Shown: piece by piece, positions 36,701-49,300 of the stretch
Numbering within the stretch: position 1 is the first letter of the stretch
How the letters are laid out: each line of letters begins with the position of its first letter
Source: Macropodus opercularis
Taxonomy: Eukaryota > Chordata > Actinopteri > Anabantiformes > Osphronemidae
Direction of reading: 5' to 3'
Assembly: GCA_030770545.1 (NCBI GenBank)
Contig: CM061102.1
Location: forward strand, 12,454,501-12,518,500
Length of the DNA stretch: 64,000 bases
The notes under the pieces: model-generated
What the model saw: only the letters and a program-made list of their open reading frames with translations
What the model was told of the DNA's origin: nothing
The model's database searches: none
Position numbers and translations under genes: made by a program

Positions 36701-39700
36701 GCGATTTCCATAGAAGCTCTTTAACAGCTCATTAGTGAAAGGGTAATTAGTACTTTTAGGAGTGGGAGATGACTTATTCCTGCATATCCTGCAAGATCTG
36801 CCCTCCCACCTCTACTGGCTTAGATCAACCAAAAGTCTGAGGTTATAGATCATCACACATCAAGTTTTTAGTGGTGTGGGATGGATGAGGGCACGAAACA
36901 TTTACAGGGCTGACTAGCACTGGTAATAACTGTGAAGACCTAAGAACATTATGAATCTCTTTGAAGCCTGGAACGGCTTGGAGTAATGAAGGAGAACACT
37001 GCAGAGAGCAGAGCACGGCGGGATGAAGAAACGTGAAGGAGAAGTAGAGGAACAGAAGGGATGAGTCTTAAATTATTAAAAAAAAAAGAAAACTCACCCC
37101 TTACGCATCAGCTCAAACACTGTCAGGGAAGAGGAGAGAGACAGAAAACAGGAACACATTAGACTATTTATTCACTCATTCATCACATTATTCATGATCA
37201 AGAGCACTGAATTAGCCAAACGCGCCACATTAAGCACATAAGGAGGTTGATGTTTTGCATGAATAGATGTCCTAACTGTGACCTGGCACTGCTCACGGAA
37301 GATTTCTGCATAATGCCCGAGCACCGAGGCGATGCCAAGGATGATCTATGAATTATGAATAAGTTACACGAACACTTGTTGGTGGCGTGCTGCATGTGTC
37401 GAGCAGCGAAAAACAGAGAGGAGACAAAAGCAGGGTGGTAAAGAAATAAATAATTACCCATGTGAAGGTTGTCCTCTGCAGGATCATCCAGCACCTGCAA
37501 CATACACAGCATCATCATCAATTAATATTATCCAGAGTAATATAACTATAATCTACCATAAATAATGAGACAGTGCAGGACTCTATGCTAAACCTTTAGA
37601 GGCAGTGTGTTGATAATGACTGAACTGCTACTACTACTGGCACCAAACAAACACAGAGCTCCATCCAGAGTATGTGTGCGAATTCAACATCCTGGGGAAC
37701 TGGAATAATTACAGCGAAGACAAACACGTCGACGACACGGTGCAGGAAGAGCAGGGAAGGAAAGTCCCCTGTAGAACAACAGGGGCAAGGTTCTTGATGT
37801 AAATCCTGACAAGACCGCGACAAAGTTAATAAGTTATGCCGGTCTCATACAGGCTTGGCTTGATAAACACTGTCTGAATTACACACAGTTTTTCTCTCTG
37901 CTCTTACAAGAAGAATTAATCCAAAAACCATTAATAGCTGGGTCATTTTATTTATGGATCGTGGCCAATATGCATCAAAAGCGGAGACATAACAGAAATG
38001 GAGCCTGGATTTTAATAAAAGTGTTGCCTCGGTGAGTGTGGGGCAGCGTTTATTGCTGCTTGCACACCATCTGTGACAAATGGCCATATCACTTTCATCA
38101 GTTTCAATCTGCTCCACTCGGCGTGGGCTTTAATGTTTGGAAGTGAGAGAAAAGCTGGCTTCGTAATTAGATGGACTGGACGGCGGCCTCACAGGGATCA
38201 GCCGCATACTCGTAATGAATGTGATCCCGACCCGGGCACAGCGCATCTCACCGGGTGAACAGAGAGCGATGGAGAGCAGGTTTCCCCCGCTGCCTACACG
38301 TTTGCCGTCGTGGGTTATGGAGGACAAAGGAGGGGAAAGACGAGCGACTGAGCACGTGTTTGTGTCTTCTTAAACGCTGAAACACAACTCGCTTAAACAC
38401 ATTTTTTTTTTTCTGGCACCGAGCAAGCCAGACAGCTTTCCTCCTGACTGACTCCCTGTGCTTAACTCGCACAGCGACGCTGCCCCCACCATCTGGCCGA
38501 GATTGAACAGCACCCTGATGATATCACAGGGGGAACGGCGGGCATCTTGACTCATGTCTTCAAAAGCTGCCATCATATTTCATAAGCAATTCGCCTCTGT
38601 AGAAGCTGAAAAAACATTAAAATTGAAGGCAGGGATCTGTTTACAGAGTGGAGGTCGGGGTTTTTCCAGAAAAGAGTGCTGGAGGGTGAAACACCTGCAT
38701 AACTCCCACCGTGTTCCTGGCTGCTCTGCTGTCGTTTAGCACCTCTGAGAGGGTTTGCATCTCTTTGTGGTTGCTTTGTGTCTCGTTGTCATTGTAGCTG
38801 TACTCTCTGTGGTAGTTTTGTGTATCTCTAGTTATCTAATGTCCTCTGGTGGTTCTTTCGCGTCTGGTGTTTGTTGTTTCGTGTCTCTTTAGCCGTTTGC
38901 TTTATTCAGCTGAACCTCAAAGCAAAGGACCCGATACAATACACAATGTAACATGTGATACGCCCAGCATCTTAGTGCGACGTTGATAAATGCTAGTATT
39001 CAAGCCACAGCTCAGACCTGTGTTAATGTCATGGGTTTAAAGCTCTAATTGCAAACAGAGCAACAATTCACCTCCACCAGCTTGACAATGTTGATGTGAT
39101 CCAGTTTTTTAAGGATGGCGATCTCTTGGTAGACCCTCTCCAGGGGTCCTAGGATCTTGGGCTGCTCCCCCTGGGCTGCCTTGGGTCCCCTTGGAGGCGG
39201 ACGACCTGCACACCACAACACAAAGCACACACAAGTTTACTAAATGCTGTTTCTCTACTGCAGTTCAAATCTGAGTAACAACAATTCGGCAATAACATTT
39301 TCAACATCGGACAGTGCTGTGACAAGAGCTAACATTTGCCAGTTGAGAATGATTATCCTCAGCATCAGGGACGTAGAAAACGTATTTAAAGGCTGTTGAT
39401 CAATGAGAGACGGGCAAACTGAGGATTAATGGGCCGACTTCGACGCAGTCTGGATCTTTCTGAGCGTGAGTGATTTGAAAACGCCGGGGTGGAAAGACAC
39501 CACTGAGGTGCACCATGGGTAACGTGAAGGCAGTGTTAATGTGGAGTCAAGTTCCACATGTACAGTATCACCAATCGCTTCCATACAAAATGTAAACTAT
39601 AAACACTCTTTAAAAAAAAAGAGTGTGGGGAAAAAAAAAAAACACTTCAAGGAATAAATCTCAAATTCCCAGTAACAAACCATTTGTCCTATTATGCAGA

Positions 39701-42700
39701 GTTTTGCAGCTGCTCTTCCACTTCCCTAGAAAATGTTTTATTGTTGTTTGACATTCACTGACAGTTCACAAGAAATACTCATGAAATGCACCTGCAATCT
39801 GGAGCCGGCCACGCATGGCAGTTGTGGCTTATTGCCAGATATGCTTTGTAACTGGCGAACGCTTTCCCCTGGCGTTCAAGCAAATGTGACACAGCTCTGT
39901 ATCCTTTTTTGGAATTTTGATCACATACAACGTTAAACACAACTGAATTTGTGCTGGCGCCTACAGAGCCAAGAAAAGGCTCTGCCAAAAGCGCAAAACC
40001 AATTTTTGGTTAAAATTAAGTGATGAACAACATACGATACGATACAACATGATGGAACAGAACAGGACTTACGTGGAAATCCACACTGCTTCATTAGCTT
40101 CTTCTTGGACACCAACTTCATGGCCTAGGAAAATGAAAATTATTTCCACCAATGGGTACAGTGTGCTCACACTATCTGATGTTAATGTTCAGGAGCTTTC
40201 ATTCATTCATTCATTCATTCATTCATTTCATAAAAAAAACTAGACCAGAAAGCAAATATATGAGACACGGATGCAACCTTTCAGCCATGTCCTAACATGT
40301 ACATACACCACAATATGAAACATGAGGATTTTGCTGTCAGTAATTTGTCCTCTGTGTTATATTTATTTGCAAAAGGTCAGAGGAGGAGGATTTGAACAGA
40401 TATGTCTGAGGCAGCAGCATTTTCTCATAACAAAGTTTGGCAAGAAAGCAGATCCTCCCCTGTACTGCACATAGTTTCCATAGTGTGTGTGTGTGTGTGT
40501 GTGTGTTACATACAGTATTGTCTGGGAACAGCTATTCTTGCAGCTTTTGGCTGCAGAGCTTGTGTGTCCACACAGGCGCTTGACAAATGCATTAATCATA
40601 GCCATACTCCATTCAGAGTTCATTATAGAATATGGGATTGATATGGGGGAACCGGGGAATAGTTTCCTCTTCTAACTGCGGAGGTACGTGCATGTGTGTC
40701 ATCCCTGTTTTACTAATAGTAAATGAATTGCGTCTCATCGGACACTGGGAATACGTCAGTGCATGGTATTCTTCTGGTGCATACAGTGCTGCCATGCAAC
40801 AGACAGTGTTTACGGTGCAGACCCAGTCATGTTCTGGTCCATTACTCCGTGTATCATTTAAAACTGATCTGCTGATGAAATACGATCCTGTCTTGTTTAG
40901 CCGACACCTCTGTGATAAATGCATCACAGTTCCTGCGATTGCCTCACACCTTCTCAGCTTCTGAACACTTGAAAAGCGACGCAGCCCAGGAAATGGGACC
41001 TGCGGCTGTGGGGTAGCGAACGGTAAACAGCGAGGCTGATGTCAGGGAGATAAAATTATCAACAGCAGCACTGGATCAAAAGCCGCATCGCTTCCAGTGA
41101 GTGGCTGGAGATGGAGGGCTATTTAAATCCAAACTGCTCCGCTATCAGCGACGATGGCCGCGGAGCAAAATTAGCTACAACTTGTTACTATTTCAGTTTA
41201 CTGTATGACATTTAGTGAAATAAAAAATAAAATAAAAGTTAGAAAAATTACAAACTCAAGCTCCCAGAGGATGACGAGTGGCATCATCAGGAATCATGTG
41301 GCTGCCAGTCAAATTGCAGAAAGGATAATTATACACATGACAAAAGAACCCACAGCAAACACATCTACGGTAAATACAGTTTAAGTGACACAAAAATGTT
41401 AGAAATCCTAATGCAGCAGCCTTGAAAGCTACATTCTAAGAGCGCAGAAATAAAAGACAGACAGATGGGAAGATAGAAGAGGGGGTGAAAGAAATGAGTC
41501 ACATTGTGAATCTCTTAATCCAGGTTTTTCATTTTCGAGAACCAGAGGCTTCACACCGACCAGGAGATAATCTGTTTCATTGCAACACAGTCTCTCGCAT
41601 GCTTACACGCCACTAAAAACGGGTTGCTGACGACGCCTGGGTCAGATAACGACAGTAAGTGCTAGGCTAGAGAAGGGGAGGCACATTTCCATCCACTGTG
41701 GAAATATCAGGGGAACGGAGGCAACATGAGCACTTTAGTTAAAGCGGACCCTGGTAGGATTTGATGTATCCAAGAGTCTGAGCAACTGTGCGGGTGCTAT
41801 TGTTTCAAGCTGCTTGTCATCCTTCCACTCCAGATGCCAGGTTTATTTAAACACTGCTCATCCTAAAGGCCTGCTCTGTCCTTAAGTGCTCCAGTTACAA
41901 GCTCACATTTCAGAACCGGGTGTGTTTTCATAGGCTCCGCTCCATGTACATAAACCCATCCAGAGTTGGCAGCTTAAGCCAACATGACTCATCCAAACAC
42001 TTCGCTTGTTACTTTACGCGGCTGCTAAGCTACGTTAAAACACACAGCTTACGTTTGGAGGAGCTGAGGTTGTTGAGCCTCCACAGGAAGATGAGGTTCA
42101 TCCAAACAAGCGTTTATGACCTTATGTCACCATCCTGGTTCTGCCTCGTGAACCGACCTGCAGCTACCGGCAGCAGAACTGAACTCTGAAGATGAATAAT
42201 GAAGCTTTGGAGGCACAAGTTGCAGCCAGAGGTGCTTTCATTCCCAAGTTTCCTCTAACTGAGTCAACAGATGCAATTTTAGGAAGTGGAGAGTTAAGAA
42301 GGTGACATTGAAAACAGAAAATAAATTAAAAAAACAAAACGCTGTGATCCTGTGTCCTCCTCTGTCTAGACAGGAGCAAGATCCACAGCGATGACTTTGA
42401 CTTACATAGTGCTTGTCGTCATCCTCATTGTAGGCAAGTTTGACCACACCATAGGAGCCCTGCAAGGCAAGCAACACAGACCTGCTCAGAGGACATTTCA
42501 TCCTAGATGTTAAACCTGTCACCTCCAAAAGTAAAATATTCAATATTAGAAAGCGTTTGGTTCAAACAGCTACTCCAGTAGCAGCAGGGGCCCAGAAATA
42601 CTGTGTGTTTAAGGCTGAATTCTTTAGGTGCAGTGTTCAGATCAGGTGTCAGGTATTTAATATGTTTTCCACAGTAGATATTCATGACTTCCTTGCACAC

Positions 42701-45700
42701 TAAGGCACGGCGGCTGGCGAGCAACGCTCCAAAAGCATCACTCTGAAATCAGACGGCAGCACCATCCTGACAGAGCAGCTCTGGATTCGACAGCAACATT
42801 TTTATTCTTTGACAGCACAGAATGGTTCCTCCCACACACACATTGCCACAGGATGTGTGTTTACCATCACAGTCCTTTTTCCCAGTTTCAGAGAACTGAA
42901 TAAAGTGGATCAAACATTCACTTTTTTTTTTCTCCCCAGCTGGTTGATTATGATTTAATCACGACTTGTTTGTATTTGGACACATTTTTCTTTTATCTTA
43001 TTGACACACACAAGTAGTTGTGGGCTTTCTTCAACACAAGGTAAGAGTGAATTCTTCTAAACATCACCCATCACCTCCACATTATGTTGACTACACAAAG
43101 CTTAAGTCCACTTCTCCAGGATAACGTCCTTGAAAACACATTTTCTAAAGACGCCTGCTGCATGTTCCTGGGCTTCAGGTTTTTTTTTGTGTCTCTGCTG
43201 CTGCTAAACGTGTCAAAAAACTTTTGAGGTTAAAAGTGTCGCTTTATAAAATGTAGAACTGATTTGTTGTCAGATCCAGTAATGACACGTACTGTATTGA
43301 AGTAACGTTGGAATGGGATCAAGTGTGTGTTGCTACTGACAATCATACAGAGGAGGCAAAGCTGGTCTTCATCTGATTCATAAAATGTGTCATCTGTGAA
43401 ACGAAATAATCAAAGTAATGGAGAAATTGTTTACACTTCAACAACTTCTTTGTTTAGATGCTGCCAAAGCCACTTGAACAGTGGTACATGAACTCACCTT
43501 TCCTATCTCACTCTTCAGCTTATACTGGTTCAATTGGATACAGTCCTATGAGAGGAAAGAGAAGCAGCAGAGACGTAAGGAACTTGAGCATCAACATCAT
43601 CAACACTTCTGTCATCCAAAGCAAAAAAAAAAAAGAAAACAGGGCTGTGGTGCACGGACAAAATGTTCCCCCTGTGTGTGAACGCACCGGTGGAAAGTCA
43701 TTTATTTCTGTGATGTAGGTAACGATGCAGTCTGTAGTTTCTGTTTACCGTCTGCAAATCCATTAGAGTGCTGCTGCTTAAATGGCTGATTTGCAGCTCC
43801 ATAGCAACCACCGCTACGGCAACGAGCCATCCAGGGGCACGGCAGAGGAGAGCAGGACCACAGCAGGACAGAGAGGAAGGGTGGAGAGTGAGAGGTGAGA
43901 GGGGAGTGTGACGGCGGGGAGATTTTCACAGAGGAAACCTGGGTGGGGTGGGGGGTGGTTACAGTACACACAGCACTGAACGTGGGGGGTGAGATAGAGC
44001 TGTGGAAGTGGATTTCTTATTACAGCTGGAGAGGGGGAAGGGGGGGTACTTGTGTTGGGGTGGTTGACTTACTGTGAATGAGACCAACCCCTGAGGCTCG
44101 ATACTGGAACACGTTTATTGTTTGCGAGGAGGTAGGAGGACACATCACACTACGACTGAAACGACCGATAATGCAGCAGTAACTCGTGGTGCAGGGCAGG
44201 ACATCGCTCGCCACCAGGCAAGGTATTTTAGAAAACACTGGGACTTATATAACACGCTGGTTATGTGGTGCGTGGCGAACATAGCTGCCGGTGGAGGCAG
44301 GAGATGTGAGCGGGGTTACGTGCTGTGGGCTGGGATTATAACAAAGGGGCGAGGCGGCACAGAAGATGACGGTTGTATTAAGTGAGGCAAAGCACGCGGC
44401 TCCACGAGAACCGCTTTGATTGGTCGAAGAGTGATAAAGTAAAGAAAATAGGGCATTGAAGGATCAAGGGGAAGGCAAATGAGGAGATATCCGAAGAAAA
44501 GAGCAGTAGGAGGGATTGCCTGAAAGGACTTCCACAGGGTTCACAGTTTGCCAGCACATGCTCAGTGGGCGCTGCACTGCAGAGCTGATGGATAAAGAGG
44601 GCCACGCAGACAGCCTCAACCACATCTGCCACACACACAAATTCACCTGGGCCACCGTCATTCTTCACAGGGATTTTACTGGCACACGGCCACATTAGAC
44701 CGTGGCTCTACATTAAGAATGCAGCCGCGACACACCCAGACTCTCCATCCATTGATCTAGGGCTGATCAATATGCATATCAAACGGGTCCCTGCCACTGT
44801 GTCAAAAACACGGGGCGCGCATTTCATTCTAATAATGGAACCTCAGGAAGTGTGTAACGTAAGAGGAACTTGTGTCAAATATTATTTAAAGCCCATCGCT
44901 ATGAAAAGCATTTCCCCATCCTGTCATTGTGAAATCAATTTTGATAAAATACTATAACAGCGGTGCAAAACTGAGAACCCTGCTTCACTTTGAATTGTTT
45001 TATATGGATGAAGCATTAACCACCTCCTATCCTGTCTCAAATCCGTCAGTCCTGCAGATGTGTCGATGCAGCTGCAGCATAATCAGAACACTACGCAGTG
45101 AGTGGTGTCCGTGAGACATGAGACGATGAGGCTTCGTCAAACAAGTGCAGATTTTGTCCCATCAACAGTGAAACACACCACCTCCGACAAAACTGTTATT
45201 CCATCAGCACAAACAAAAGATATATGAGCTACACCTCAAACGAGCCTCAGTGCTGTGTCCTCTCAGGCTATGACACATGTCAGTCATTAGAGATGTTTGC
45301 GCGAGCCAGAAATGCTGGCGACTCTTCACCGTGTCATCCTGCAGCCGCGCTGAGAGCAGGGAAATGCGAGCCACCAGAGTTCTTTTCACGGTTCGGTGCC
45401 AGAGCTCGAGCACCATTTTCAGATAGGAAAAGACACAATGACAGGTTTGTGAGTCTGTGGCAGGAGTCTGTTAAATTCAGAGGGCTTCCGCTTCCTGGCA
45501 GACGCCATTTTTAAAACCCGATCCGAATCGAGGATGATGGAAATTCTGGCCTCACCCTCAGACACAAGTCGTCATTTTAACGTGATATAAAATAAGCAAA
45601 GCTACTGCACAGACACATCTTATGAAACGTTTAACAGCACTGTAGGAGAATAAAGCAAGAGTTAAACCCTGTTTGTTGCAGTAGGTGCCTAGAAATGTAT

Positions 45701-46305
45701 CTACGATAAGAGAATGCAAATTAATCCTCAAATTTCCAAACAATGCCAAACTATTGAACTATTAACTAGTAGTTCTAACTAACTACTTTTCTTATTTGTT
45801 TAATCAAACAGTCAACATGAATCCATCATCATCTCAGTTTGTGTCCCTCCCTGCTATGGTCCCACCTGTCACACCAACTGCACAAACTCCTGTCTGCAAG
45901 CCAAAATGTTATGTGAACAGAAAGTCGTAGGTGCTTGATAAATAAATGAATAAAACATGAATAAAATATCCTCCTGACCTGAGAGTCTGATATAGACACA
46001 CGTTTGGACTCCACAGTGGGCCTGCGAGCCACACGAGGAGAGGTGTGTGCACAGCCTCCTCCGGAGCCCGATGGCAGGTACGGGCCTCTTTCCTGCAGAG
46101 AGAGCTTCCTTCCAGTCAGGTGAGGCGCCAGTGGACGAGTCCTCTTGACCTGAGTGCTGTCCTGCTGGGACCCGCCATTCCTCACGCCGTTGGCGTCTGA
46201 GGCGGCCGAATCTTTCGTCGTCATGGCGGCCATGATGTCAGTGAGGCTGCGGTTCTGTTTGTCGGCATCCCGCCGCTCAGAGCCGGGGTCACTGCTCGTA
46301 GCCAT
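30712..46305 (-). CDS. camkk1: Calcium/calmodulin-dependent protein kinase kinase 1 (CaMKK alpha)
   Basis: Ser/Thr kinase that, once bound by Ca2+/calmodulin, phosphorylates the activation loops of CaMKI, CaMKIV and related kinases. Sixteen coding exons, all phases consistent: 45979-46305, 43498-43545, 42406-42459, 40073-40124, 39072-39205, 37458-37494, 37098-37119, 35421-35509, 35039-35238, 34345-34398, 34004-34077, 33152-33239, 32523-32651, 32106-32209, 31150-31197, 30712-30784, giving 510 residues (human 505). RKLSLQER in the N-terminal tail is the family phosphosite region. The glycine loop GKGSYG is at 124-129, catalytic-pocket Lys near 146, then the CaMKK-specific Arg/Pro insert RRPPPRGPKAAQG. 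HRDIKPSN starts at 262, DFG at 282-284 and the APE motif at 307-309. The calmodulin-binding and autoinhibitory segment VKAMLRKRSFSNPFE follows near 439-453. The tail ends EDLHEDEPSS. Oddities are a GC donor after 34345, a 22-nt exon and several very short exons. Confidence 0.96.
38754..38897. repeat. Degenerate minisatellite of TTTGTGTCTCT-type units
   Basis: Imperfect tandem copies of a T/G/C-rich unit of roughly 23-30 bp (variants of TTTGTGTCTCTTTGTGGTTG) in a camkk1 intron. Similar arrays are common in perciform genomes. Unit boundaries are blurred by divergence. Confidence 0.65.
40200..40228. repeat. (ATTC)7 microsatellite
   Basis: Uninterrupted tetranucleotide repeat in a camkk1 intron. 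Confidence 0.95.
40483..40506. repeat. (GT)12 microsatellite
   Basis: Uninterrupted GT repeat in the camkk1 intron between the exons at 40124 and 42406. Confidence 0.95.
43546..45978 (-). other. camkk1 intron after the first coding exon
   Basis: A 2.4-kb intron with G-rich stretches near 43,900-44,050. I see no coding exon, RNA gene or named repeat in it. A 105-codon open frame at 44378-44695 resembles nothing known to me. Confidence 0.6.
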
Positions 46306-46354
46306 GATCGGTGGGGAGGTGGCAGCGGCCCAGGAGCAGGTGGCAGGGAGAGGT
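46306..46354 (-). other. 5' untranslated part of the first camkk1 coding exon
   Basis: The sequence TCTCCCCAG ends at 46355 on the minus strand and makes a good 3' splice site. About 49 nt of this exon would then precede the ATG at 46305, which implies at least one further upstream exon. The 49 nt contain no in-frame stop relative to the ATG. Confidence 0.5.
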
Positions 46355-49300
46355 CTGGGGAGAGCCCACCAGCATCAAAGTAACCTGGGCCAGGCCGCGC
46401 TCGTTCAGTCTCACCAGAGCTGGAAGGACAGAGAGGAAGGAAGTGTGAGCTTCACGTTCACGTGTAGGTAAACAGAGACACAATCACAGTGTTTGGCGTT
46501 ACCTTTGGTAGAGTAGAACAGTTTACGGCAGTTAATTTGTGGCTCAGAGACGTTTTCTGCGCTTGTTTTTTTGTGTCTGCTTCAGTGAGTCTAGTTGCAA
46601 GACGTGATCAGACAGGAAAGAAAGACGAAATGTCATCTGTCTCTGTGTGGGTGGTCTGGTGGGTCAAGTTAGTTTCATAGAATGAAATAAATCTACTTTA
46701 AACCAGACAAATGAGAGGCTGCAAAATGAATTATGATTTATGCCTTTAATCACGGTTCTTTGTCCCCTCATCAAATGTTTGGAGGCGGACTAGCGCTCAA
46801 AGCAAAGCACACGTTTAAATGTCTGGTATGCATGAGGAATTTAGTCAGATGTGAAAATCAAATCAGTGGCGCAGATATCACAGAAGGAACATCAAAGCTC
46901 TGGGTCAGGTTTTGTCCTGCAGGTGGAAAAACACTGATACCGCATGCAAATGAAATCCAGCACAGTCATCCAAGAGAAGGAAACTTAAACCCCTAATCCT
47001 CCAACTACCTCCGTCTCTGTCACAGCAGGAACCGAGAGGCAGAGGCGTGGTGGTCGTTCTCCAAGGAGCCACCCAGGCCTGTAAACACGCCATGAAAAGA
47101 CCGAATACAGATGCAGCCCTGTGCTGATTAGACATCGGCTAAATGGGTCACGTTCAGAAATGAGCTTCACATTCCAAAATAACACTTTTGTTCAGGTGGG
47201 TCACACTCATTCATCCGTTTAGTCGCCCGTGGCTCAAACCAACTGCAGACTATCAAATATTTAGCCTAGCTAGTGGCTTGACTAAATATTTCAGTGCTAG
47301 TGAGAATGGTGATGTCGGTTCAGGCTCAGTATTTTATTATACGTTTTAACATTCGATGGACAGAATTCAGACCAAAGACCACGTGGGAGGAAGCCGGAGG
47401 ACACACACATGAGGCTGAACGCAGAGAGAAGTGAAATGGCATCGCACATACCAGTACACGAGCCACGTCACACAGGGTTCAACTCAGACCTTCTCCTCTG
47501 GCTCCGATGGCACATTCATACGAGTATAATGGTTTGTCATGAATGTCTATTGAGCCCCGTGCGTACGAGGAGGCAGGGAAACCGATTGCCCATCATGACA
47601 CTCATCATTTGCCCACTTTCATTTGCATATTTTCTATGACTGTTATTCAAACTATGGAAATTCAGGGAGCAGGAAAAAAAAAAAACCTTTTATCTGTCAG
47701 CAACGAGGGGAAACGCATTGTTTGACTCCTGACTCATTTTTGGCAAAAACAAAGAATATTTAGTTAAATCTTTTTACAACTGGTGATTATCTGGAAACGG
47801 GTTTCTCTCCACTGCGGCATCGTTCAGCCTCCTCCATGCGTGAGCAATATCTTCTTCTTCTTTGTGTACAGTTAATCAAACCATTTTATTAACATGTATT
47901 TTCTCTTTTCACTACATGACATAGTGTTTACTCGTACATATTATCGTTGCTTTTATCCGTGACATTACGCTTCTTTGTTGTGCAGGTGTGATGAGGAAGC
48001 GGACGTGAGATTTCTTGCGGCCCACAAGAAAAATGGTGTGATGCAGACGCGCTTGTGATTTTATTGTGGCTATCGACTGCACCGGCAACCGGTTTGGTTG
48101 TGTGTGATACAGATCTTTCGCTTTTACTTTTACTGGGAAAGTGATAAAAACTGACGGATCCACGTAGGAAGAGGCTGAAGCGTGACTGCTGATAAAAGAG
48201 AAGCAATTAAGAAGACAAATCGTGGCGCCGCAGAGACAAATCTCAATATTTCAAGCTCATAATTGTGCAACGGCTTGTGTTTAATTAGGTAAATAAACAG
48301 ATGAAGCATGAGAGAAGCCAGAGACAACCTTGAGAACCGCATCTGAATTGTGAAGTGCTTTCAATAGCTGCCATCTTCCAACTAGTTTAGATGGAAAGAA
48401 GCCTCAGCAGAGCCAATTACAGTAAGAGGGGAGAGTAGGCTGGAGTGGGTGAACAAATGAATCCATTTGCCTCCATTAGTAAACCACGTTCATCCTTAAC
48501 CGGGCTGCTGTTTGTCTCTCATATTGCTTCGCTGTGTGCGGGAGGAGAACAGAGACGTCCAAGGCCGAATTCAAAACCAAATCTGCAAACAAACAGAAAT
48601 AATGAACCCGGAGAAATGCTTTCATAAAGTGCTTGTTCGTTTACATTAGTCTGACGTATTTGGATGTTTTTTTTGTTATTTTTATTTTACCTGCTAACAA
48701 AGTGCAGGCATAGAGTCTTTACATTAAACAGAGTGCTGGGCGTCTTTGTAGTCTGACCTCACCGCGATTTACGCTTTCTGAAAAAACAGTCTTTTTCCCT
48801 GTAACCGCAGGACAGAGAGGGAGACGTTGAGAGCAGAGGGCACGGCGCTGCTGAAAAACTATGTTTGGTGCTCGCTCCCTTTGATGGGAGGCCGCGAATT
48901 TCTTCTTATCTAGTCATCAACCGCGAAACCGATTATTGGAAGTGAGGTGTAGCCGAACCAGCTTGTTCAACAGGATCAAAGGCAATCGGCTTTGATTGTT
49001 CACTGATTGTGATGCGATAGGAGAATAAGCTGCCCTGCAATGACATTACACCAAACGGATTGTCATAGCATTTATATAACGGAGGCACATGCTGAGGGAC
49101 ATGCCTGGGAGGGATTCGACTGGTGAAGACTGGTGCACGGTCTTCACCCTGCAATCAGCTTGATGCTAAATTCCATCAGTCCCCTGGCGGAGGGTTCAAA
49201 CCTCTGGAGACAAGTACGATGACGTCGAGCCACTGAGGCTGACTTTACAAACTGAATCATCTACTTTCTTGAGAAATGTTTTGTTGATCTACTCACATAC

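Noticed and set aside
49160..49210. GGGTTCAAACCTC, resembling a tRNA or SINE B box
   Set aside because: No A box, acceptor stem or cloverleaf could be drawn around it, and a similar string near 25,370 is also isolated.
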